Origin: Rhodothermaceae bacterium
GTDB taxonomy: Bacteria > Bacteroidota > Rhodothermia > Rhodothermales > JAHEMB01
Direction of reading: 5' to 3'
DNA: 12,291 bases
Assembly (NCBI GenBank): GCA_024643915.1
Contig: JAHEMB010000042.1
Span: 1 to 12,291, forward strand
The notes under the pieces were generated by a model, which did not search any database, was not told where the DNA came from, and saw nothing but the letters and a program-made list of their open reading frames with translations. A program made the translations under genes and the position numbers. This document shows positions 6,048 to 12,291 of this stretch, in pieces; position 1 is the first letter of the stretch; each line of letters begins with the position of its first letter.

Positions 6048-6133
6048 GCCGGGATGGCGGAATAGGTAGACGCAACGGACTTAAAATCCGTTGGGGTGTA
6101 CGCCCCGTGCGGGTTCGAGTCCCGCTCCCGGCA
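6048..6133 (+). tRNA. tRNA-Leu(UAA)
   Basis: An 86-nt class II tRNA. The acceptor stem GCCGGGA (6048-6054) pairs with TCCCGGC (6126-6132), with A6133 as discriminator. The anticodon stem ACGGA/TCCGT (6075-6079, 6087-6091) encloses the loop CTTAAAA, with anticodon TAA at 6082-6084. A long variable arm (GGGGTGTACGCCCC) marks it as Leu, Ser or Tyr type, and the anticodon decides Leu. The T arm is GCGGG-TTCGAGT-CCCGC (6109-6125). CCA is not encoded, so it must be added by the CCA-adding enzyme. Confidence 0.96.
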
Positions 6134-6177
6134 CTTTGCTAGGCCCCGTCCTCCCTGGAATAGTATTCTCAAGGAAA

Positions 6178-6663
6178 ATGGTCGTCGTCGTCATGGGCGT
6201 CTCCGGTTCCGGCAAGACGACCGTCGGACGTCTGCTTGCCGCCCGGCTCGGGTGGCCCTTCTACGATGCCGACGATTATCACCCGTCTGCGAACGTGGAG
6301 AAGATGTCAGCGGGAGTGGCCCTTACCGACGAGGACCGGCAACCCTGGCTGGAGACGTTGAGGGCGTTGATCGAAGAGGTTTTAGCACACGATGCGTCGG
6401 CGGTCGTTGCCTGCTCGGCGTTGAAAGCCTCATATCGTGCTCTCCTGCAAGGTCTGGAGGAGGGCGTTCGTTTTGTCTACCTCAAAGGTAGTTACGAGGC
6501 CATCGAACGCAGGATGGCCCGCCGGGCGAATCACTTCATGAGAGCCGGGATGCTGGCCGGTCAGTTCGCCGCGCTCGAAGAGCCGGAGGACGCCATCGTG
6601 GTGGACGTGTCACTCGCGCCGGCGCAAATTGTCGACCGGATCCTGGAAGAGTTGGCGTTGTAG
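6178..6663 (+). CDS. gntK: Gluconokinase
   Basis: A 161-residue kinase that phosphorylates D-gluconate to 6-phosphogluconate with ATP, feeding the pentose phosphate or Entner-Doudoroff route in the cytoplasm. The Walker A loop is GVSGSGKTT (7-15). The family signature follows in order: FYDADDYHPSANVEKMSAG, then LTDEDRQPWL, then CSALKASYR, then FVYLKGSYEAIERRM with RANHFM, and the AGMLAGQFAALEEP lid end. Length is normal. The open frame extends upstream into the tRNA gene, but ATG 6178 begins the conserved MVVVVMGVSGSG sequence. An AAGGA (6171-6175) lies only two bases from this ATG; the second ATG at 6193 is too close to the P-loop to be preferred. No gluconate transporter or repressor gene is adjacent. 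Confidence 0.93.
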   Translation: MVVVVMGVSGSGKTTVGRLLAARLGWPFYDADDYHPSANVEKMSAGVALTDEDRQPWLETLRALIEEVLAHDASAVVACSALKASYRALLQGLEEGVRFVYLKGSYEAIERRMARRANHFMRAGMLAGQFAALEEPEDAIVVDVSLAPAQIVDRILEELAL

Positions 6664-6778
6664 TCGAAGAGCCGCGCTTTTTGTGTTACGTCGTGCCCTA
6701 AACGGCACACACGTGGGGGATGCGGCGTATTCAGTAGTGAGATGCAATCATAAAGTCAACCCCAACATAGCACCCGAC
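6664..6778. other. Intergenic spacer with a short inverted repeat
   Basis: This 115-nt spacer holds GTGCC (6693-6697) and GGCAC (6704-6708) around a six-base loop, extended by ACGT on both sides (6688-6691, 6711-6714). No T-run follows, so it is not a typical terminator. It could be a weak hairpin or an operator-like dyad for the small zinc-ribbon gene. No clear promoter boxes were recognised. Confidence 0.3.
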
Positions 6779-7033
6779 ATGACTGATCATACCGAACCGT
6801 CCGGCGCAGATAGGCAGCAAGGCAGCCTTTCCTGCCACGAATGCGGACAGCAGCTGATCGCTTTTGAACCACGGCAGGAGGGGCCGGGCTTCATCGTCCA
6901 CATACGCGGTGACCTGACGCTCGAACTCCTCGATCCGGATACCGGCCTGGGTGTCATCGATTGCCCCGCCTGCGGCCACGCTAACCCCGCCGACTTCGCC
7001 CGCCTTGGCTGGTGGTTCACCCACCCGGCCTGA
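6779..7033 (+). CDS. Small zinc-ribbon protein of unknown function
   Basis: An 84-residue protein with two CxxC knuckles: Cys19-His-Glu-Cys22 and Cys62-Pro-Ala-Cys65, each followed by Gly. About 40 residues lie between them. This is the classic layout of a zinc ribbon that could bind one Zn(II). The frame is open further upstream, but ATG 6779 is chosen because the earlier in-frame sequence overlaps the end of gntK and shows no protein-like pattern. No ribosome binding site is clear. It converges on the OsmC gene with about 100 nt between them. No specific family was recognised; a role in nucleic-acid or protein binding would be speculation. Confidence 0.6.
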   Translation: MTDHTEPSGADRQQGSLSCHECGQQLIAFEPRQEGPGFIVHIRGDLTLELLDPDTGLGVIDCPACGHANPADFARLGWWFTHPA

Positions 7034-7133
7034 TCCTCGGAGAGCGCAGAGCGATCTTTCCTTTTCGCGCTCCCTTTCCCGCTCGCCCGAGTGATTTTCG
7101 CAAGGAAAGCAACGTTGTGCCAGCCGAGCACGG

Positions 7134-7562
7134 TTAGCTTGCCAGTTTCGCGTCCACTGAAATGTCGGCTCCGGTGAGGACCTTGGAGACGGGGCAGTTT
7201 TGCTTGGCGGACTGTGCGAATTGCTTGAACGTGTCGGCGTCGAGGCCGGGCACGCGGCCCTCCGTTTCCAAGTGGATGCGCGTGATGCCGAAGCCGCCGT
7301 CCACCTTCTCCAGATACACTTTGGCGGTGGTGCGGACGCTCTCCGGCGTGTGGCCGGCCTTCGCCAACTCGTTCGAGAGCGCCATCGAGAAGCACCCGGC
7401 GTGCGCGGCGGCAATCAGTTCTTCAGGGTTGGTCCCGGTGCCTTCTTCGAACCGTGATTTGAACGAGTAGGCCCCCTGAAAGGCGCCGCCCCCGAAGGCC
7501 ATGCGCCCGCTGCCTTCCGGCAGATTTCCTTTCCACTCGGCCTCTGCTTTGCGTACTGGCAT
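7134..7562 (-). CDS. osmC: OsmC family hydroperoxide reductase
   Basis: A 142-residue OsmC-subfamily peroxidase. Family members reduce organic hydroperoxides using two reactive cysteines, here Cys57 (AAAHAGCFSMALSNEL) and Cys123 (KQNCPVSKVL). The NPEELIAAAHAGCF helix and the FGITRIHLETEGRVPG strand are characteristic, as is the N-terminal KAEAEWKGNLPEGSG. The length is the usual one, and the protein works as a cytoplasmic dimer. ATG at 7562 fits the family start. In family members the reductant can be dihydrolipoamide or another dithiol; this cannot be read here. It lies downstream of, and in the same direction as, the bacilliredoxin/TlpA operon, separated by 76 nt after the 73-aa ORF. Confidence 0.93.
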   Translation of the reverse strand: MPVRKAEAEWKGNLPEGSGRMAFGGGAFQGAYSFKSRFEEGTGTNPEELIAAAHAGCFSMALSNELAKAGHTPESVRTTAKVYLEKVDGGFGITRIHLETEGRVPGLDADTFKQFAQSAKQNCPVSKVLTGADISVDAKLAS

Positions 7563-7638
7563 TGTGTTCTCTACCTGGGATGGATGGTTGAATGGTCTAC
7601 TCAGAAACTAAGAAAGAGTCGGATGTTGTGCCGCGCCG

Positions 7639-7860
7639 TTACTGACCTTTCACGCGCCTAAAGTATGTCTTCCAGGCAGCGAATGCACTGCGTGCTCTAA
7701 CAAGCGCATCTTGATGGGTTCTGCGCGCCCTCCGTCTCTCTGCCGGCGTTGCGGTCACTTGCCGTAGCACCGCCACGTCGCGCTCCCGCGCCTGGGCAGG
7801 AAACCGACTGGACGCGCATTCAGCCATCACTATCCACTTGTCAAAGCACTGAGTTCGCAT
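7639..7860 (-). CDS. Hypothetical 73-aa basic protein (doubtful)
   Basis: A small reading frame starting six bases after the stop of the 214-aa gene, so it could be the last gene of the operon. The C-terminal half is strongly basic and helical in appearance (ERRRARRTHQDALVRARSAF), with Trp and aromatic residues near the end. An internal Met at residue 12 is an alternative start. No Shine-Dalgarno is seen at either start, codon usage is less GC-rich at third positions than in its neighbours, and no family was recognised. It could be a real small protein or a chance frame. Confidence 0.35.
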   Translation of the reverse strand: MRTQCFDKWIVMAECASSRFPAQARERDVAVLRQVTATPAERRRARRTHQDALVRARSAFAAWKTYFRRVKGQ

Positions 7861-7866
7861 CGGAAT

Positions 7867-8511
7867 CTAGTGCGGTGCAGGCCGCGGGTCGCTGAAGAAC
7901 TGCCGAAGCGCCTCGGCGGCCTCCGTCTCGGAGAGATTTTCGAGAGGCTGGTAGCCCATTGGCAGGAAGGCGATGGTGCGGCGGCGGCCCCCTCCGATGT
8001 TGTGCTCGCGGATACGTAGGCCCACACAGCGCCCGCCGTGAGCTATGATGCCATTGGCTTCATTCGGGCGGTTGGGGAAAGGAAAACCGGGCGGGAGGCC
8101 GCGTGAAACAGCCGTTATTGCAAAAGAACATCCTGAAAAATCATTGAGCAAATAGAACCGATCAACGCTGAAGTCCACCCCGAAGTCGAGGTAGAGGCGG
8201 CTGTACTGCGGGTAAAGGGGCCGCCAGTCGAGGGCAAGCCGAGCGCAGCCGCCGGTCAGCTTGCTTACCGCTTCGAGGAGTACGGGAAAGCGGTGCTCTA
8301 GGTCATCCAGCAGGGTGGCGTAAGCCATCGACGTAGCCTGGACGTCTGCCTCGCCCTCCAGGCGCATGGCCGCCTCGAACGCAGCGGTGCGGAGCCAGTC
8401 CTGCACGTCGGCGTGGCTGGTAATGGCCTCGCTCACGGCCCGGAGCGGCCCGGCCATCAGGGGACGCAACCGTGCAATCCATGCCGCTATATCTCGCGGT
8501 GTCGTCGCCAT
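7867..8511 (-). CDS. Unrecognised 214-aa protein in a redox operon
   Basis: I do not recognise this protein. The first 90 or so residues look helical (IAAWIARLRPLMAGPLRAVS and later LLDDLEHRFPVLLEAVSKL). The rest looks like mixed strand: WRPLYPQYSRLYLDFGVDFS, then FYLLNDFSGCSFAITAVSRG, then RCVGLRIREHNIGGG. There is no signal peptide, transmembrane helix or known catalytic motif. Three Cys residues occur, none in a CxxC pair. Its ATG lies two bases after the stop of the TlpA-like gene, which strongly suggests co-transcription and translational coupling. The reading frame uses the same GC-rich codons as its neighbours, supporting that it is real. Confidence 0.75.
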   Translation of the reverse strand: MATTPRDIAAWIARLRPLMAGPLRAVSEAITSHADVQDWLRTAAFEAAMRLEGEADVQATSMAYATLLDDLEHRFPVLLEAVSKLTGGCARLALDWRPLYPQYSRLYLDFGVDFSVDRFYLLNDFSGCSFAITAVSRGLPPGFPFPNRPNEANGIIAHGGRCVGLRIREHNIGGGRRRTIAFLPMGYQPLENLSETEAAEALRQFFSDPRPAPH

Positions 8512-8513
8512 CG

Positions 8514-9082
<569 letters not shown>

Positions 9083-9086
<4 letters not shown>

Positions 9087-9433
9087 TGAGCCTGGGTCAC
9101 GGCTTCGCGGATCGCCTCTGCCTTCACCCGGTGGTGTGACGCCTGAAAAATCGGGCGGCCCCGGTACAGCACGATGGCCTGAGGCGACTCGTGCTTGATC
9201 GCGAAATGGCTGGCAATTTCGTTCGAGAGGACGCGCGCATGCTGCACCACCACTTCGTAGACGGGCGGGTCGTCCGGGTCGGTCAGGTCCAGCACTTCGC
9301 GGCGTGCCCAGGCGCTCGTTCCGCAGGCGGTACTGTGCTTGAAGAGGACGATGGGTCGCACGTGCGATTGCGCCACGGCGGCGTGCAGAGACTGCTGCGT
9401 TTCCAGCGGCTGCAGGGCGGTTTCAACCGGCAT
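9083..9433 (-). CDS. ytxJ: YtxJ-like monothiol bacilliredoxin
   Basis: A 116-residue thioredoxin-fold protein of the YtxJ/DUF2847 'bacillithiol system redox-active protein' family. The active-site region is LFKHSTACGTSAWA with a single Cys37, where a dithiol protein would have CxxC. The cis-proline is Pro84 in HESPQAIVLYRG. The family is thought to exchange protein-bacillithiol mixed disulfides in the cytoplasm. Bacillithiol is made by Firmicutes, Deinococcus and many Bacteroidota, which fits the taxonomic guess. It is the first gene of the - strand operon and overlaps the TlpA-like gene by four bases. No Shine-Dalgarno is visible before ATG 9433. Confidence 0.88.
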
Positions 9434-9667
9434 TATTCGTCGAGGCTGGTGGAAGAAGACAGCAGGGTTAGGATGCTTCGAGTGCGACGATTGGTTCTGC
9501 GGCGCGGGCTGGTTACAAGTATATTACCGGGGAGAGATTTGATCCGTTGGCCGACAACAAAACCTGCCCTTCCTCGGTAGTACGTCGCACCCGGACAGTC
9601 AGACGTATCGATCGATGGCTGTTGTCCTCGCAAGATTTCATCCACTCATCCGTAGCCCCCCTCGCCG
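9434..9667. promoter_or_regulatory. Divergent intergenic region between ytxJ operon and pepF
   Basis: This 234-nt spacer separates the - strand redox operon from + strand pepF and must contain the start signals of both. A small AT-rich patch (AAGTATATTA, about 9516-9526) is the best candidate promoter core, but no partner box at correct spacing was found on either strand. No convincing reading frame and no strong hairpin were seen. Confidence 0.3.
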
Positions 9668-11470
9668 ATGCAAACCGAGACGACGCTCACTGGCGCCGAA
9701 GCCGTCCACTGGAATCTCACCGACCTTTATCTGAACCAGGAAAGCCTCGAAGAAGATCTCGCACAGGCCGACCACGAGGCCCAGGCATTTGCCGACAGGT
9801 ATCGCGGCAGCATAGGTGAACTGGATGCGCCAGCTTTCGCCGATGCGCTTCGCCTTTTTGAGGACGTGCAAGACCGCCTGGGTAGGGCCTACACCTACGC
9901 GTATCTCGATTGGACGACGAATACCGAGGACCCGGCGCGCGGCGCCCTCCTGCAAAAAGTGCGGGAGGCCTACACGCAGTCGGCCCAGCGGCTCATCTTT
10001 TTCGACCTCGAATGGGCGGCGGTGGACGATGCCCGCGCCGAGTTCATGTTGAACGAGGAGGCGCTCCAGCCTTTCCGGCACTACCTTGAAATCCAGCGCC
10101 TGACGAAGGAGCATCTGTTAACGGAGCCGGAGGAGAAGATCCTCGCCGAGAAGAGCGTCACGGGCCGCTCCGCCTGGAACCGATTCTTCGATGAGACGCT
10201 CGGTGCTGCCCGCTTCGACCTCGACGGCGAGCAGGTGACCGAGCAAGAGGTGCTGTCGAAGTTGCACGAGCCGGACCGCGACCTGCGTCGCCGCGCCGCG
10301 CTCTCTTTGACCGACGGTCTGCGTCGCCACCGGCGCGAGTTGACCTATGTCTTCAACACGCTCCTGGCCGACAAGGCGCAGAACGACCGCCTGCGGAAAT
10401 ACCCGCACTGGCTTGCCAGCCGCAACCTCTCCAACGAAGTCGAGGACGACGTGGTGAACGCCCTCGTCCAGTCCGTCACGTCCCGCTTCGACCTGCCGGC
10501 GCGCTTCTACCGCCTCAAGCGTCGCCTCCTCGGCCTCGACGAGATGTTCGATTACGACCGCTACGCCCCGGTCGGTGAGGCGGACACGCGCTACGCCTGG
10601 GATGCTGCCCGTGACCTGGTGCTGGAGTCCTACACGGATTTCCACCCGCAGCTAGGTAGCATCGCGGGGTTTTTCTTCGAGCGGGATTGGATCGACGCGG
10701 CGGTGGTGCCAGGCAAGCGCGGCGGGGCGTTCAGCCATGGCGCCGTGCCCAGCGCCCACCCGTACATCCTGATGAACTTCACCGGCAAGATCCGCGACGT
10801 GCAGACCCTCGCGCACGAACTCGGCCACGGCGTGCACCAGTTCCTCTCGCGCAAGCAGGGCGTTCTCCATGCCGACACCCCCCTCACAACGGCAGAGACA
10901 GCCTCTGTTTTCGGCGAGATGCTCGTTTTCCAGCGCCTCATGCGCGAGGAACAGGACTCCGGCAACCGCCTGGCTATGCTCGTCGGCAAGATCGACGATA
11001 CCATCGCTACGGTCTTCCGGCAGGTCGCCATGAACCGGTTTGAAGAAATGATCCACACGGCCCGCCGCGAAGGGGGCGAGCTAACAAGCGAGCAGTTCAG
11101 CGCGCACTGGATCGAGACGCAGGAGGCCATGTTCCAGGGCAGCGTCACCCTCGGGGAGCATTACCAGTTGTGGTGGAGCTACATTCCCCATTTTCTCCAC
11201 ACGCCCGGTTACGTGTACGCCTACGCGTTCGGCGAACTGCTGGTGCTGGCCCTCTATGCGCGCTACCAGCAGGCCGGCCCCGGCTTCGCTGACGACTACC
11301 TCGGCCTGCTCGAAGCCGGCGGCTCCGACTGGCCGCACGTCCTCGTTGGTCGCCTGGGCATCGACCTGACCGACCTCGACTTCTGGCACCAGGGCCTCCT
11401 CGCCATCGAAGCCATGATCACCGAAGCCGAAAAGCTGGCCGGGGTAGCCTCGAACGGACGGGAGGACTGA
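9668..11470 (+). CDS. pepF: Oligoendopeptidase F (M3B metallopeptidase)
   Basis: A 600-residue cytoplasmic zinc peptidase that cleaves short oligopeptides, likely in peptide turnover. The HExxH zinc motif is HELGH (His383, Glu384 as catalytic base, His387) in TLAHELGHGVHQFLS. The third zinc ligand is probably Glu410 in TTAETASVFGEML, 23 residues later as expected for M3. Further family features are the N-terminal WNLTDLYL, the RNLSNEVEDDVV segment, and HTPGYVYAYAFGELLVLALY near the C-terminus. Full length matches the PepF/M3B family (about 600). The start at ATG 9668 places the WNLTDLY motif at residues 15-21, as in relatives. No Shine-Dalgarno is visible. It is probably monocistronic: 142 nt separate it from the next gene. 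Confidence 0.96.
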   Translation: MQTETTLTGAEAVHWNLTDLYLNQESLEEDLAQADHEAQAFADRYRGSIGELDAPAFADALRLFEDVQDRLGRAYTYAYLDWTTNTEDPARGALLQKVREAYTQSAQRLIFFDLEWAAVDDARAEFMLNEEALQPFRHYLEIQRLTKEHLLTEPEEKILAEKSVTGRSAWNRFFDETLGAARFDLDGEQVTEQEVLSKLHEPDRDLRRRAALSLTDGLRRHRRELTYVFNTLLADKAQNDRLRKYPHWLASRNLSNEVEDDVVNALVQSVTSRFDLPARFYRLKRRLLGLDEMFDYDRYAPVGEADTRYAWDAARDLVLESYTDFHPQLGSIAGFFFERDWIDAAVVPGKRGGAFSHGAVPSAHPYILMNFTGKIRDVQTLAHELGHGVHQFLSRKQGVLHADTPLTTAETASVFGEMLVFQRLMREEQDSGNRLAMLVGKIDDTIATVFRQVAMNRFEEMIHTARREGGELTSEQFSAHWIETQEAMFQGSVTLGEHYQLWWSYIPHFLHTPGYVYAYAFGELLVLALYARYQQAGPGFADDYLGLLEAGGSDWPHVLVGRLGIDLTDLDFWHQGLLAIEAMITEAEKLAGVASNGRED

Positions 11471-11612
11471 AGGCACGGAGGAGAATTGAGGAGCCGACGA
11501 AACGACGAGCGGAAGAAAGGATGAGTCGTAGAGCCGGAGAGTTGGTGATAGGCTGTCGAGCGAGGATGCCAAGGAGGGATGGCTTATCGTCCACTCAGAA
11601 ACGAGGAAAGAA
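11471..11612 (+). other. Purine-rich spacer with ribosome binding site
   Basis: This 142-nt spacer is strongly purine-rich on the + strand and holds no credible gene. Its end carries GAGGAAAG (11603-11610), a fair ribosome binding site for the TPR gene. Bases 11573-11610 resemble 7578-7616 elsewhere in the window (see findings). No terminator for pepF was seen. Confidence 0.45.
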
Positions 11613-11948
11613 ATGGATCGGCTGGCGGCGTTGTTGGGGTTTTACGAGGAAGATCCGGAGGATGCGTTTACTCGCTTCGCCCTCGCGCAGGAGTACGCCC
11701 AACGGGGGGACGCGGCAGAGGCCCTGCGCTTTTACCAAGGGCTCGTCGAGGAGCAGCCTGAATACGTGGGCACTTACTATCACCTTGGCAAGCTCTACGA
11801 GACCCTTGGGCGGAAGCCGGAGGCCATCGACACCTATCAGCAGGGCGTCCGTATGGCAAGGGAGCAACGCGACCTCAAAAACCTGTCGGAGCTGCAAGAC
11901 GCCCTCCTGCACGCGCAGGGCATCGGCTTCGAGGACGACGCTCAGTGA
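11613..11948 (+). CDS. Small TPR-repeat protein
   Basis: A 111-residue protein made essentially of two tetratricopeptide repeats. The first spans roughly residues 20-53 (ALAQEYAQRGDAAEALRFYQ) and the second 54-87 (YYHLGKLYETLGRKPEAIDT), each with the typical small/large residue pattern (A/G-x-x-Y and A-x-x-x-Y). Such proteins act as protein-binding scaffolds; the partner is unknown. A short helical tail follows. The ribosome binding site GAGGAAAG lies just before ATG 11613. The stop codon overlaps the ATG of the membrane-protease gene by one base (TGATG), so the two are probably translated together and may cooperate. Confidence 0.88.
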   Translation: MDRLAALLGFYEEDPEDAFTRFALAQEYAQRGDAAEALRFYQGLVEEQPEYVGTYYHLGKLYETLGRKPEAIDTYQQGVRMAREQRDLKNLSELQDALLHAQGIGFEDDAQ

Positions 11949-12291
11949 TGCCGACAACGGCGCCGGACTTCCTTTCCACCCGATCTGCCTGGCAGCGGTA
12001 CCACCACGCCACCCGGACGGCCAGCTACGGCTTCCTGATGGCTCTGCCGCTTCTGGTATTCTACGAAGCCCTCATCCTCCTCGTCAACCGAGGGCAGGTG
12101 ATGCAGGTGCGGGTGGGGGCCGACGTGTGGATGAAGGCCCTACTGAACAGCCTGGGCGGTGCCGGGCTGCACGTGCTCGCCGTCGTGGTGCTCCTCGTTG
12201 GCATCGGCGTTTTCATCTATGACCGGCGGAAAAGCGTGCCGCTCCGCCCCCGGTACTTCGGATGGATGGTGGCGGAGAGCGCGGGCTACGC
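11948..12291 (+). CDS. Probable CPBP-family intramembrane protease, N-terminal part
   Basis: The frame starts at ATG 11948, one base overlapping the TPR stop, and runs off the window after 114 complete codons. The visible part has a short polar N-terminus, a hydrophobic helix at about 28-46 (FLMALPLLVFYEALILLV), a loop with VRVGADVWMKALL (54-66), and a second helix at about 75-91 (VLAVVVLLVGIGVFIY) followed by a positive stop (DRRKS). This matches the N-terminal region I recall for CPBP (Abi/CAAX-type) membrane proteases of this lineage, which follow a TPR gene. The diagnostic EExxxR and HxxxN/D motifs lie beyond the window, so the family call rests on partial sequence and context. Confidence 0.62.
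   Translation, partial: MPTTAPDFLSTRSAWQRYHHATRTASYGFLMALPLLVFYEALILLVNRGQVMQVRVGADVWMKALLNSLGGAGLHVLAVVVLLVGIGVFIYDRRKSVPLRPRYFGWMVAESAGY

Noticed and set aside
6091..6177. Upstream extension of gluconokinase into the tRNA gene
   Set aside because: The extension is encoded by the tRNA body and its spacer; the conserved protein begins at ATG 6178.
7042..7072. GAGCGC/GCGCTC inverted repeat as a terminator between the zinc-ribbon and osmC genes
   Set aside because: The stem is only six pairs with a 19-base loop, and no proper T-run follows on either strand.
11521..12222. 233-aa + strand frame across the TPR and membrane-protease genes
   Set aside because: It is in a different frame from two recognisable, tightly coupled genes and is low-complexity Arg/Pro/Ser-rich.

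Overview
The window is GC-rich, densely coded bacterial chromosome. It most likely comes from the Rhodothermota/Bacteroidota side of the tree (Rhodothermus/Salinibacter-like). The clues are a C-terminal type IX secretion sorting domain of the NYPNPFNP type, the LPVEL-SFEA domain that usually precedes it in such proteins, a bacillithiol-system protein (YtxJ type), and many genes without a clear Shine-Dalgarno sequence. Taxonomy is an inference from family content, not from a marker gene.

Left part (1-4349, + strand): the 3' end of a secreted T9SS-sorted protein, a small DUF6916-like gene, a 259-nt leader rich in potential hairpins, three tandem phage-tail-collar (MdpB-type) genes with strong ribosome binding sites, a convincing intrinsic terminator, then a class I SAM-dependent methyltransferase and a GNAT acetyltransferase. 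No phage capsid, tail sheath, tube, baseplate or integrase gene is visible, so this looks like a resident 'collar-protein' locus rather than a prophage. It is the most interesting part of the window.

Middle part (4309-7562): a four-helix-bundle (23S rRNA intervening-sequence family) gene on the - strand converges on and overlaps the GNAT gene. An AT-rich divergent intergenic region leads into aspartate-semialdehyde dehydrogenase (asd, + strand). Next come tRNA-Leu(UAA), gluconokinase, a small zinc-ribbon protein, and an OsmC-type peroxidase (- strand).

Right part: a compact - strand operon (9433 down to 7639) encodes a YtxJ-like monothiol bacilliredoxin, a TlpA-like thioredoxin-fold lipoprotein, an unrecognised 214-aa protein and a doubtful 73-aa protein. 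Together with OsmC this gives a local thiol-redox theme. The + strand then carries oligoendopeptidase F (pepF, M3B), a two-TPR protein, and the N-terminal part of a probable CPBP-family membrane protease that runs off the window end.

No gene-free stretch exceeds 300 bases; the longest are the collar leader (1239-1497) and the divergent spacer 9434-9667. No CRISPR array, insertion sequence or integrase was seen.
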